Part shown: positions 1 to 7,453 of the stretch, piece after piece
How the letters are laid out: each line of letters opens with the position of its first letter
Numbering within the stretch: the first letter of the stretch is position 1
Source of the DNA: Candidatus Uhrbacteria bacterium
GTDB lineage: Bacteria > Patescibacteriota > Patescibacteriia > 2-12-FULL-60-25
NCBI GenBank assembly: GCA_020854265.1
Contig: JADZFU010000002.1
Span: 31,746-95,745, forward strand
Direction of reading: 5' to 3'
Length of the DNA: 64,000 nt
Notes under the pieces: model-generated
What the model was told of the DNA's origin: nothing
What the model saw: only the letters and a program-made list of their open reading frames with translations
Database searches by the model: none
Translations under genes and position numbers: made by a program

Positions 1-417
1 TTTGCCTTCATGTTCATCCCTCATGAAGCAATCTATTACGATTTGCTCGTCAACAAAATCGGCGAAATAGGGGAGGATACGGAGAGCCTGCTCCAGCGTG
101 CATCGACAAAATATCATGTTATTATCGTCTCCCCGACGAGCTTTACGGCATATCTCCAAACCGTGCTCCAAGGGCTCCGCGCGCTCAAAATCGAAGAACA
201 AGCCAAAGAGATACGCGCGCGTGTTGGCGATTTGGGACGCCACCTTGCCCAGTACGATGAATCCTTCACGGCTATCGGCAAGCACCTCGGAACCGTAGTC
301 AATAAATACAATGACGCGGATAAGGCGCTTAAGCTCATCGACAAAGATGTGTTAAAGATTTCCGGATCGGGAACGGGCCACATCCCTTCGCCCGTCGATA
401 AACCGCTTATCGAATGA
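1..417 (+). CDS. rmuC: RmuC-family protein, C-terminal part (5' end outside window)
   Basis: The frame is open from base 1 (it reads FAF before the first Met), so this is the 3' part of a gene that starts upstream. The visible 138 residues match the end of the RmuC domain: the FIPHEA segment, then VSPTSFTAYLQTVLQGLR, then a helical tail. RmuC proteins carry a PD-(D/E)XK-like nuclease fold behind an N-terminal coiled coil and limit inversions and rearrangements at repeats; the catalytic part is only partly in view. The stop overlaps the next start by ATGA, so it heads a four-gene operon of ATGA-coupled genes. Family call is firm; cellular role is inferred from the family. Confidence 0.8.
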   Translation, partial: FAFMFIPHEAIYYDLLVNKIGEIGEDTESLLQRASTKYHVIIVSPTSFTAYLQTVLQGLRALKIEEQAKEIRARVGDLGRHLAQYDESFTAIGKHLGTVVNKYNDADKALKLIDKDVLKISGSGTGHIPSPVDKPLIE

Positions 418-1028
418 ACAAGACACGCATCCTCCGCTGGTTCATAGGCAGCGGCCTGCTTGCGGTGACCTTTGTCTCCGGAGTTATTTTGTATGTCCAG
501 ACCAAGGAGATCGGCTTTATCAAACCCGATGCTGTTTCCATCGAAGAGGCTCCGTATGCCATTGTCCTCGGCGCAAGCGTTACCGAGAGCGGAAATGCAT
601 CCGACGCGCTCATGGACCGTATCTTGACCGGAGTTGAGCTGTATCGCGCAGGCAAAGTCGACAAAATCCTGATGACAGGCGATGATGGCGCCTTCCACAT
701 TGATGAAGTACGCGTCATGGCACGCATTGCAACCGAGCTAGGCGTGCCGGCTACGGATCTGGTGGTTGACGGACATGGCTACCGCACCTATGAAAGCTGT
801 AAACGCGCCAAAGAGGTTTTTCAGATAGACCGCGCCGTCATAGTGACTCAGCGGTTCCATCTAGCCAGAGCGCTCTATTTATGCCGTTCATTCGGGATCG
901 AGATCCAAGGCTTGGCCGCGGATCGGCAAACCTATCAAAAAATTATCCAATTCACGACACGAGACCTCCTTTCAAGTTTTAAAGCCTGGTTCGATATAAA
1001 TATTTACTCGCCCAAACCACCCGTATGA
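414..1028 (+). CDS. SanA/YdcF-family (DUF218) membrane-anchored protein
   Basis: This is a 204-residue protein with one N-terminal membrane segment (about residues 10-28) and an extracytoplasmic DUF218 domain. Family landmarks are the VLGASV strand, RILTGVELYRAGKV, a MTGDD strand, a DGHGYRTYESC segment and VTQRFHLARAL near the end. E. coli SanA and ElyC are the best known relatives; they influence envelope integrity, but the reaction is not established. It is coupled by ATGA overlap to rmuC upstream and to the ABC ATPase downstream. Identification as DUF218 is solid; any enzymatic function would be a guess. Confidence 0.8.
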   Translation: MNKTRILRWFIGSGLLAVTFVSGVILYVQTKEIGFIKPDAVSIEEAPYAIVLGASVTESGNASDALMDRILTGVELYRAGKVDKILMTGDDGAFHIDEVRVMARIATELGVPATDLVVDGHGYRTYESCKRAKEVFQIDRAVIVTQRFHLARALYLCRSFGIEIQGLAADRQTYQKIIQFTTRDLLSSFKAWFDINIYSPKPPV

Positions 1029-1750
1029 ACGCCGTCCACTTAACGGATTTGGAAAAAACCTATGCAAATGGCGTGCATGCCCTGCACCGCGTCAATTTAG
1101 AAATTGAATCCGGCGATTTTTTTGCTCTCCTCGGTGCAAATGGAGCAGGGAAAACTACCATCATCGGAATTTTGACCGGCTTGGTAAACAAGACGGGAGG
1201 AAAGGCTATTGTCCACCAGGTTGATCTTGATGAAGATATCGATGGAGTGAAGTCACAAATCGGCGTTGTGCCGCAGGAGTTTAATTTCAATATTTTCGAG
1301 AAGGTGGAGTCAATCATTCTCGATCAAGCCGGTTTTTACGGTGTTCCTCGCGATAAAGCAAAACCGCGTGCCGAGGAGCTCTTGAAAGCGCTAGGTTTGT
1401 GGGAAAAGAAAGATATGCAAGCCATGACCTTGTCGGGTGGCATGAAACGCCGATTGATGGTGGCTCGGGCACTAATGCATAAACCAAAAGTCCTTCTTTT
1501 GGATGAACCGACTGCCGGCGTGGATGTCGAATTGCGCCGCGGCATGTGGGAGTATCTGAAAGAACTCAATAAACAGGGAACCACCATAGTGCTTACTACG
1601 CATTACATGGAAGAGGCTGAGCAGCTTTCCCGTACGGTTGCCATTCTTAAAAAAGGGGAGATTGTAAAACTTGCTCCGACAGCCGAATTGGTAAAAGAAC
1701 ATGGTTCGATTGAAAAAGCGTATCTCGCATTCACACACGAAACGATATGA
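1025..1750 (+). CDS. ABC transporter ATP-binding protein (YadG-like exporter ATPase)
   Basis: A 241-residue single ABC domain. Walker A is GANGAGKTT (residues 37-45), the Q-loop region is VPQEFNFN, the signature is LSGGMKRR, Walker B is LLLDEPTAGVD, and the H-loop lies in TTHYMEEAE. The sequence resembles the YadG/CcmA-type ATPases that energise ABC-2 exporters. The start overlaps sanA by ATGA and the stop overlaps the permease gene in the same way, so the two transporter halves are made in a coupled manner. The substrate cannot be told from sequence; export of a lipid, glycan or drug is typical of the family. Confidence 0.9.
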   Translation: MNAVHLTDLEKTYANGVHALHRVNLEIESGDFFALLGANGAGKTTIIGILTGLVNKTGGKAIVHQVDLDEDIDGVKSQIGVVPQEFNFNIFEKVESIILDQAGFYGVPRDKAKPRAEELLKALGLWEKKDMQAMTLSGGMKRRLMVARALMHKPKVLLLDEPTAGVDVELRRGMWEYLKELNKQGTTIVLTTHYMEEAEQLSRTVAILKKGEIVKLAPTAELVKEHGSIEKAYLAFTHETI

Positions 1751-2520
1751 AGAATCCCATCCAGTGGGTTGCCATGAAGACAATCCTGAACCGCGAGATT
1801 GTCCGCTTATTCCGGATCTGGCCGCAGACATTTTTGCCGCCCGTGATCACTCAGGGTTTATACTTTTTGATTTTCGGTACCTTCATCGGTTCCCAAATCG
1901 CACCGATTCAAGGCATTAGCTACATGAGCTATATCGTGCCGGGTATCGTGATGATGTCGGTGATAACGGCTGCGTATACCAATGTTGTCTTTTCGTTTTT
2001 CGGTTCAAAGTTTCAGCGCAGCATTGAAGAGCTGCTCGTTGCGCCGGTTTCAAATGCGACCATCTTATCAGGCTATGTTGCCGGAGGGATTTTCCGAGCG
2101 TTTTCTACCGGCATTCTGGTATTTTGTGTTTCGATCTTCTTTACGCGTCCGTCCATCAAAAATATTTTTATCATCGTGATCTTTGCTTTGCTTACCTCAA
2201 TTGTGTTTGCACTTGGAGGATTCTTGAACTCGCTCTATGCGAAAAAATTCGATGACGTGAATATTTTTACGACCTTCGTCCTGACACCGCTCACGTACCT
2301 TGGCGGCGTGTTTTATTCGCTGGATATGCTTCCGCCATTCTTCAAGACTATTTCTTACGCGAATCCCATAGTGTACATGGTGGATGGCTTCCGTTACGGG
2401 TTTTACGGGATCGCGGATACGAATCCGCTTATCGGGTTTTTCTTTTTACTCGTGGTAGCAACTATTCTGACCATCATCAACCTGCGTCTTTTAAAACAGG
2501 GAAGGGGACTCCGTACGTAA
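1747..2520 (+). CDS. ABC-2 type transporter permease (YadH-like)
   Basis: A 257-residue polytopic membrane protein with about six membrane segments and the ABC-2 family signature near the C terminus (TPLTYLGGVFYSLDMLPP followed by ANPIVYMVDGFRYG). It pairs with the ATPase just upstream, whose stop codon it overlaps, to form a homodimeric exporter. It ends the rmuC operon; a weak GGCT/AGCC stem followed by a T-rich stretch comes directly after the stop, but it is too short to call a terminator with confidence. The substrate is unknown. Confidence 0.88.
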   Translation: MKNPIQWVAMKTILNREIVRLFRIWPQTFLPPVITQGLYFLIFGTFIGSQIAPIQGISYMSYIVPGIVMMSVITAAYTNVVFSFFGSKFQRSIEELLVAPVSNATILSGYVAGGIFRAFSTGILVFCVSIFFTRPSIKNIFIIVIFALLTSIVFALGGFLNSLYAKKFDDVNIFTTFVLTPLTYLGGVFYSLDMLPPFFKTISYANPIVYMVDGFRYGFYGIADTNPLIGFFFLLVVATILTIINLRLLKQGRGLRT

Positions 2521-2558
2521 ATAAGGCTATATAGAGCCAAGTTTTGTTAAGTAAAAAC

Positions 2559-2587
2559 TTGACAAAAGTAATAAAATATGCTATCAT
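2559..2587 (+). promoter_or_regulatory. Consensus sigma-70 promoter for the 2670 lipoprotein
   Basis: TTGACA (2559-2564), a 17-nt A/T-rich spacer, and TATCAT (2582-2587). The predicted transcription start lies near 2594, giving a leader of about 75 nt that holds a GCCGAG/CTCGGC hairpin and a Shine-Dalgarno sequence before ATG 2670. The spacer closely resembles that of the promoter at 63902-63930. Confidence 0.75.
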
Positions 2588-2669
2588 GAACACATCGTAG
2601 CTCACGTATTTTTTTGTCCTTCAAAACGATTTGCCGAGCCTTTCTCGGCTGATCAAGAAGAGGGTAAAG

Positions 2670-3386
2670 ATGCGATACAGCTGCGGGTTCTTTTTCATTC
2701 CGATGTTCCTGCTTTCCGGTTGCTACATCAACCACGGGCTTACGTCCGCCACGGACAGCGGCGGCCCTACGGCCACCGACTCCGGCTCCTACGTGTGGCC
2801 TGATGCGGGTGCGCCGACTATGGGCCACGCCGAGATCATCATCGATCGCAACAACCACACGGTTTCGACGACGATCGATTCGACGTCCTTCCCCGTCACC
2901 ACGGGCCTCATGGACCTGTACGCCATGAATAGTGGCGACCTCAACGGCACGATCGAGCGCATCACGCTCGAGACACGTACCATCCACATCGACGAACGGA
3001 ACGTGTCATCGCCGTCCAGCATCCGCCAAGTCGTTGACCGATGCTGGATGTACCTCTTCGGCGCGGCATACGAGTCGCGGGTCGAGGCACGCTTCGAAGG
3101 CGATACCCTTGTCTTCGAGGATCTCGGCATCCCCGTGACGACCGAAGACCGGGGAACCAGCTTCAGCGATTTCGCACACATCGTGCTGCTCTGCGAAGTG
3201 AATCCGGATGAAGCAGCGCTTGGTCCGGATGAGCTGTTCCGCGTGTGGTTCTCGATGGACTGGGAGACGGGTGCGTCACTGGTCGAAGGACCGCCCTCTA
3301 CCGTCCAAGGGACGCTCACCCTGGACCAGAACACGGATCCGAGGGTAGAAGGTACTTCCCTGTACACCGACATCGTCCGACGCTGA
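2670..3386 (+). CDS. GC-rich orphan lipoprotein
   Basis: The ATG at 2670 was chosen over the upstream start at 2631 because it follows AGAGGGTAAAG and begins a classical lipoprotein signal: MRYSC, a hydrophobic core, and the lipobox LLSGC at about residues 14-18. The mature 220 residues start with a Ser/Thr/Gly/Pro-rich linker and continue into an apparently beta-rich domain without a family I recognise. It stands alone, with its own consensus promoter and a strong terminator. Codon use is markedly C/G-ending compared with the neighbours, which suggests a separate origin or a different expression class. Surface anchoring is inferred from the lipobox; function is unknown. Confidence 0.7.
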   Translation: MRYSCGFFFIPMFLLSGCYINHGLTSATDSGGPTATDSGSYVWPDAGAPTMGHAEIIIDRNNHTVSTTIDSTSFPVTTGLMDLYAMNSGDLNGTIERITLETRTIHIDERNVSSPSSIRQVVDRCWMYLFGAAYESRVEARFEGDTLVFEDLGIPVTTEDRGTSFSDFAHIVLLCEVNPDEAALGPDELFRVWFSMDWETGASLVEGPPSTVQGTLTLDQNTDPRVEGTSLYTDIVRR

Positions 3387-3394
3387 CGATCACG

Positions 3395-3430
3395 AGACCC
3401 GCTCCGATTCACTTCGGGGCGGGTCTTTCA
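3395..3430 (+). terminator. Rho-independent terminator after the 2670 lipoprotein
   Basis: A 13-bp stem (AGACCCGC with GCGGGTCT, extended by TCCGA/TTCGGG) is followed by TTTCAATTTT. It sits 8 nt past the stop codon. Confidence 0.85.
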
Positions 3431-3435
3431 ATTTT

Positions 3436-3936
3436 CTACATTTGGTTGCGTAGCTGAAAAAAGAAGATGACTGACAGGGCGGCCAATGTGAGAACGAATA
3501 CCAGGGCAATAGTACGGATGGTGTCACGGTTTCCTTTTTTGCGAAGCGCATCGCGTTCTGCCATTGATTGGACGGATGTCGGAGGCTGGCGGTTACCTAC
3601 AATTATTTCGAGAGGTTCGGTCATTTGCGGGTAGAACCAGATCCAGCTTATAGGCGCTAGAATAATCGAAAACACAAGCGATGCCTTGTTCACCTGTTTT
3701 GTTTTTTGTTTCAGCTCATGACATTTCCAGACAAACAATCCTAGAAGACAGACATATCCAATTAGCAGAAAGACCGCAAAGTCACGATTGATTTGATACA
3801 GCAAGACATACAAGTAGTCCGAAGCGAATATGGCGATGAGAACGACCACGAACATGGAACGAAGAATATTCAAATCGTGTCGGGCCTGTTCTATCGAGGT
3901 ATAGGCTGTCAGGCGCATGTATTCTTCTTTGGTCAT
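3436..3936 (-). CDS. Unknown four-helix membrane protein
   Basis: A 166-residue protein with four hydrophobic segments (around residues 28-46, 54-71, 86-103 and 140-160) and a cytoplasmic-looking N terminus. I recognise no family. A polar stretch between helices three and four (NRQPPTSVQSMAERDALRKK) is likely a loop. It lies on its own between two terminators, convergent with the 2670 lipoprotein. Upstream there is a TGCTATCTT sequence that could be an extended -10. A start at the seventh codon (Met) is also possible. Confidence 0.55.
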   Translation of the reverse strand: MTKEEYMRLTAYTSIEQARHDLNILRSMFVVVLIAIFASDYLYVLLYQINRDFAVFLLIGYVCLLGLFVWKCHELKQKTKQVNKASLVFSIILAPISWIWFYPQMTEPLEIIVGNRQPPTSVQSMAERDALRKKGNRDTIRTIALVFVLTLAALSVIFFFQLRNQM

Positions 3937-3956
3937 ATATGGAGAAAAGATAGCAC

Positions 3957-3979
3957 AAACCCCGCTTTAGCGGGGTTTT
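3957..3979 (-). terminator. Terminator after the small-protein pair (bidirectional form)
   Basis: AAACCCCGC, loop TTTA, GCGGGGTTTT. It has T-runs on both strands; on the - strand it follows the small ORF ending at 3983 almost directly. Confidence 0.8.
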
Positions 3980-3982
3980 AGG

Positions 3983-4090
3983 TCAGGAGGGCGGCGGTTT
4001 GACCGCATAGTAGATCTCGTAGATGCGATCGTATACGAGCCGCACTCGATCCACGATCTTTTTGAGACCGTATTTGATTTTCTTCCGCAT
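3983..4090 (-). CDS. Putative 35-residue basic small protein
   Basis: Too short for the ORF track. Reading the - strand from ATG 4090 gives MRKKIKYGLKKIVDRVRL and onward to PPPS and a TGA stop, ending a few bases before the terminator. GGAGG in the end of the upstream gene sits 9 nt before the ATG, and the start lies 4 nt past the upstream stop, so it would be translationally coupled. The product is very basic, with alternating Tyr/Ile that could form an amphipathic helix. No family known. Evidence is positional and by ribosome binding site only. Confidence 0.45.
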   Translation of the reverse strand: MRKKIKYGLKKIVDRVRLVYDRIYEIYYAVKPPPS

Positions 4091-4094
4091 CAGC

Positions 4095-4283
4095 TCATGC
4101 CTCCGAAGGGGATGGAGCCTTGGCGAAGGGGAGAGCGGCGATTTCCATGAGGAATTCCGCCAGCTGGTAAATGCCGAGCATGATCACGAGAAAGAACTCG
4201 ATGATCGGAGCGAAGGAATGAACGGTGTCCGGATCATCGGATGCATCCGGGTGAGGAAGATCCGAATCGGCGTAGGCGGACAT
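4095..4283 (-). CDS. Small single-pass membrane protein
   Basis: The ATG at 4283 has an excellent Shine-Dalgarno (GTGGAGG, 5 nt spacing), so I prefer it over the 4328 start in the track, which would begin inside the promoter. The 62-residue product has an acidic N terminus (MSAYADSDLPHPDASDD) and one hydrophobic helix (IIEFFLVIMLGIYQLAEFLM). No family is recognised. It forms a two-gene unit with the 35-residue ORF, between a good promoter and a strong terminator, which supports it being real. Confidence 0.55.
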   Translation of the reverse strand: MSAYADSDLPHPDASDDPDTVHSFAPIIEFFLVIMLGIYQLAEFLMEIAALPFAKAPSPSEA

Positions 4284-4299
4284 AAAAACCTCCACAAAA

Positions 4300-4328
4300 A
4301 TCCTAAAGGAGACGAAATGAAGGGTCAA
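4300..4328 (-). promoter_or_regulatory. Promoter for the small membrane protein at 4095-4283
   Basis: On the - strand TTGACC (4328-4323), a 17-nt spacer, then TAGGAT (4305-4300). Transcription would start near 4293, right at the Shine-Dalgarno sequence. Confidence 0.6.
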
Positions 4329-4413
4329 ATCAACAGGTGAGAAAAATTCATTTTTGAAGGCAGGGTAGGGCAGTAAAGACTGGATTTCAGGATATGCATG
4401 CGTCGCACAATAT

Positions 4414-4488
4414 ATGTTATACGTCGCATAGTGGAGCTTTTTTCTAATCTTGGCCTTTTAGCGATTCCACTTTGCGTACGTATAACAT
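4414..4488. repeat. Long imperfect inverted repeat (hairpin I)
   Basis: ATGTTATACGT (4414-4424) pairs with ACGTATAACAT (4478-4488) without mismatch. Inside it CGCA pairs with TGCG, GTGGA (4431-4435) with TCCAC (4466-4470), and GCT with AGC, leaving small bulges and an A/T-rich loop. It lies between the end of ftsQ and the small-protein promoter. Neither strand shows the T-run of an intrinsic terminator. Confidence 0.7.
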
Positions 4489-4489
4489 T

Positions 4490-4534
4490 CGCGATATTTC
4501 TAAACGCCCGCACGCGTCGTCTAGAAATATCGCG
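4490..4534. repeat. 13-bp perfect inverted repeat (hairpin II)
   Basis: CGCGATATTTCTA (4490-4502) and TAGAAATATCGCG (4522-4534) are exact reverse complements around a 19-nt loop that itself contains ACGCGT. It starts one base after hairpin I ends. No T-run follows on either strand, so it is not a standard terminator. Confidence 0.75.
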
Positions 4535-4553
4535 TTCAAAAAATATTTCTCAA

Positions 4554-5408
4554 TTATTTCTCCTTCAGCGTAACGCGTCCTGGAACTCTAACGTCCAGGT
4601 ACTCCACAGCCTTGATTTTTGTCCCAGACGATTTAAACGCGTTGTAGGTATTCACCTGTAGGTCTATAGGTGTCGTGATATCCATGATCACGTCATATCC
4701 ATCGCGGCTAAGCACGCTAAAGCGTGTACTCGTAGCTTTTGGAGGCTCAACTTCACGATATGACATGCCGTCGCGTGTTAATTGATCCGCTAGATCAAGC
4801 CATTCACGGACTTCGCGCGTATCTGCAATGGTAAAACCAACTCCAATTGGATCATCAAAATTACGTTTAATGATTGGAGCTTCGTCAGGACGAGATAAAC
4901 GCTGACCGAGTAGACGAGCTTGGGCTTCACGTTTTTCTTCTGCAGATAATTCATCCGTGACCACGCCTTGAAGATCTACCCAGAGATATTGCTGTTTTGA
5001 ATGGAAAATCAGCCTTTTAGACCTCTCCTCTACCGAGAGTCGTAAAATACTGGTAAATGACTTATCCACATCCACTTTTGCTGTAAATAGACGCTCTTTT
5101 AGCTGATTTTCAAGCTCCGACTCATTAATGAACCACATATGGCGCTTTAGCCATTCTGGCCCCCCTTCCCTACTATCGAGGGTCCGGAAGACTTCGCGTG
5201 TAACATCCATAGGATCCAAGGTCTTTAGTCCCCTCGCCTCGACTTCGGTCACCATAAAAAGCGGACTCATGAATAGAACATAGAGCCATCCAATCACCGC
5301 GCTTATCCCAAGCATGCTAAAAGCCGCATTACGCTTGCTCCAGCGCTCGGCACGGACTGCTTGGCTCCAATCGCCGCTCGAATACGCGGCTGCGCGTTTC
5401 GACTTCAT
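4554..5408 (-). CDS. ftsQ: Cell division protein FtsQ/DivIB
   Basis: A 284-residue bitopic protein: a basic cytoplasmic N terminus, one membrane helix (about residues 28-50), then a POTRA-like segment starting at VTEVEARGLKTLDPMDV and a beta domain with the family-typical VEERSKRLIFHSKQQYLWVD stretch. FtsQ/DivIB scaffolds the divisome outside the membrane. It overlaps the end of ddl by ATGA, the same order (ddl, ftsQ) seen in many division and cell wall clusters, which supports the call. Sequence conservation in this family is low, so the assignment rests on architecture and context. Confidence 0.78.
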   Translation of the reverse strand: MKSKRAAAYSSGDWSQAVRAERWSKRNAAFSMLGISAVIGWLYVLFMSPLFMVTEVEARGLKTLDPMDVTREVFRTLDSREGGPEWLKRHMWFINESELENQLKERLFTAKVDVDKSFTSILRLSVEERSKRLIFHSKQQYLWVDLQGVVTDELSAEEKREAQARLLGQRLSRPDEAPIIKRNFDDPIGVGFTIADTREVREWLDLADQLTRDGMSYREVEPPKATSTRFSVLSRDGYDVIMDITTPIDLQVNTYNAFKSSGTKIKAVEYLDVRVPGRVTLKEK

Positions 5409-6316
5409 AATGAATTATTACCGGCTAATCGGATCATGTGATCGAGCAGTTTTGGATACGTAATACCGGCCGTGCGTGCTGCCAATGGTAAAAGCGATGT
5501 CTCGGTCATTCCTGGAAGTGTGTTCGTTTCTAGGACTTCGATACCCTTTTTCCCCCAAATCATATCGGTGCGCGAATATCCCCTGCAACCAAGTATTTTG
5601 TGTGCTTTTAAAGCCAGCGCCTGTGCTTCAAGAGTGATCTTTTTTGGAATTGGAGCCGGACAAATTTCTTCACACATTCCGGCTATGTATTTTGCTTCAA
5701 AGTCAAAAAAAGCTGTTTTCGGACGAATTTCTATGACTGGTAGGGCTTGCGAACCGAGAATTCCGACCGTGAGCTCTCGTCCGGCACGGAATGACTCTAA
5801 GAGGCAGGAGCCTTCGGCTTTTATGCGGGATTCGATCAGCTTTTTCCATTGCGAATATGGCGGGTTCACCGAGACGCCTACGCTCGAACCATCCATATTG
5901 GGTTTAATTACGATTTGCTTTCCAAGTTTAGATTTAATCCGTTTTAGATCGACTGATTCGACGATGATTGATGGCGGCGTCGGGATCCCGTTTTGACGAT
6001 ACATGGCCTTGGTTTTTTCTTTATCCATAGTCAAGGCAGAAGCAAGTACTCCGGAACCCGTGTATGGGATATTCAGCCAATCCAAAACCCCTTGGATAGA
6101 CCCGTCCTCGCCGCCTTTTCCGTGTAATGCATTGAAAACGATATCAATACGGCCTGATTTTGCATCTTTAATAAAGCGCATGAGTTGGGTTTTTGGATCA
6201 TACGCGCGGATTTGGTACTTTTTACGATCGAGATGCTTGATGATTTGCTTACCGGATTTTAAAGAGATCTCCCGTTCATTGGAGATTCCGCCCAATAGGA
6301 CTCCCAGCCGTTTCAT
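5405..6316 (-). CDS. ddl: D-alanine-D-alanine ligase
   Basis: A 303-residue ATP-grasp enzyme that joins two D-alanines for the peptidoglycan stem peptide. The N-terminal GGISNEREISLKSG loop, HGKGGEDGSIQGVLDWLNIPYTG-type substrate region, the ATP-binding IVIKPNMDGSSVGVSV strand and the ETNTLPGMTETSLLP magnesium and substrate motif are all present. Length is at the short end of the family. It lies between alr and ftsQ, directly after the enzyme that supplies D-alanine. Confidence 0.93.
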   Translation of the reverse strand: MKRLGVLLGGISNEREISLKSGKQIIKHLDRKKYQIRAYDPKTQLMRFIKDAKSGRIDIVFNALHGKGGEDGSIQGVLDWLNIPYTGSGVLASALTMDKEKTKAMYRQNGIPTPPSIIVESVDLKRIKSKLGKQIVIKPNMDGSSVGVSVNPPYSQWKKLIESRIKAEGSCLLESFRAGRELTVGILGSQALPVIEIRPKTAFFDFEAKYIAGMCEEICPAPIPKKITLEAQALALKAHKILGCRGYSRTDMIWGKKGIEVLETNTLPGMTETSLLPLAARTAGITYPKLLDHMIRLAGNNSL

Positions 6317-6320
6317 GGTG

Positions 6321-7451
6321 CTATTTTACCAAGATTTTAGGTATTTGCGGATTCAATCTGGCAACCACCTCGTAGTTGATGGTTCCGGCGAGTTTTGCCA
6401 TGTCTTCTGCCGTGATCTGCTGTTTACCGGATTTGCCAATTAGCACCACCTCATCCTCGATGCGAACACCCGGCACATCCGTCACATCAACCATGCACAT
6501 ATTCATGCAGACTCGGCCAATTACCTTGCATCGCCGGCCACGAATAAGAACATGCGCACGCTTTGACATGCCGGATCGGTCAAACCCGTCATAATATCCA
6601 ATTGGCAATACAGCAATTTTAGAATCTCGTTTGACTCGTTCGGTCAATCCGTAGCTTACGGCAGATCCTTTTGGGACCGATTTTACTTGGGCAATCATGG
6701 TCTTCCATTCGAGGACGGGTTTCAAAACAATGTCATGTTTTTTGTGTTTTGACGTACGCGTCTCTTTCGATGGCCAAAGTCCGTATAACCCAATCCCCGC
6801 TCTCAAAAGATTGAAATGCGTATCCGAGTACAAAATTGATGCAGCAGTTGCAGCCGTATGAAGATACTTTGGGTAAATATTGTGTTCTTTTAAAATAGCT
6901 ATTCCCTTTTTGTACTCACTCAACTGCTTATCTGCATATGCCCGCGATTTCGTGTCTTCTATATTCGCGAAATGAGTGTGGACGCCCTCCACAACCATTC
7001 TTGAATCGCTTTTAATTTGTTTGATGATGGCCGGTAAATCCTTGAGCCTTATCCCCTGCCGCTGAAGGCCGGTTTCAATCGGAAGATGAAGTTTGAATTG
7101 TTTTTTTGTTTTCAAACGCGACAATGCACGAAACGTTTCTGGATTATAGGCAACAAAAGAGAACCCTTGCTCTACAGCCTCGACGAGCCGAGAGAGCGGG
7201 GTGTATCCGAGCACGAGAATAGGCGTATGCATCCCCTCGCGGCGCAGCTCATGCGCTTCGTCGAGCGAATCGACGCCAAAAAGTTTTATTCCTGTTTTTT
7301 GCAGATTGCGGGCAATAGCAATTACACCGTGCCCATAGGCATTTGCTTTAACCACGGCCATGACCTCGGCGTCTCCTGCCAGACCCAAAAAGGCCTGCGC
7401 ATTATGCCGCAGGGCCGATTTGGAGATTTCAATCCATGTCTTGTGAACCAT
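6321..7451 (-). CDS. alr: Alanine racemase
   Basis: A 376-residue fold-type III PLP enzyme. The PLP lysine is K35 in AVVKANAYGHG; the second-domain catalytic tyrosine lies in GSAVSYGLTERV; GRVCMNMCMVDVTDV matches the conserved C-terminal domain motif. It converts L- to D-alanine in the cytoplasm for cell wall synthesis. Its stop is 4 nt from the ddl start, so the two act as a metabolic pair. Complete and of normal length. Confidence 0.94.
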   Translation of the reverse strand: MVHKTWIEISKSALRHNAQAFLGLAGDAEVMAVVKANAYGHGVIAIARNLQKTGIKLFGVDSLDEAHELRREGMHTPILVLGYTPLSRLVEAVEQGFSFVAYNPETFRALSRLKTKKQFKLHLPIETGLQRQGIRLKDLPAIIKQIKSDSRMVVEGVHTHFANIEDTKSRAYADKQLSEYKKGIAILKEHNIYPKYLHTAATAASILYSDTHFNLLRAGIGLYGLWPSKETRTSKHKKHDIVLKPVLEWKTMIAQVKSVPKGSAVSYGLTERVKRDSKIAVLPIGYYDGFDRSGMSKRAHVLIRGRRCKVIGRVCMNMCMVDVTDVPGVRIEDEVVLIGKSGKQQITAEDMAKLAGTINYEVVARLNPQIPKILVK

Positions 7452-7453
7452 GC

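Noticed and set aside
4325-4513. 62-residue - strand ORF over the hairpins
   Set aside because: Sits on palindromic DNA and overlaps the promoter of the small membrane protein; no ribosome binding site.
4398-4661. 87-residue + strand ORF over the inverted repeats and the end of ftsQ
   Set aside because: It runs through both hairpins and antisense to ftsQ, with no ribosome binding site and an unlikely composition.
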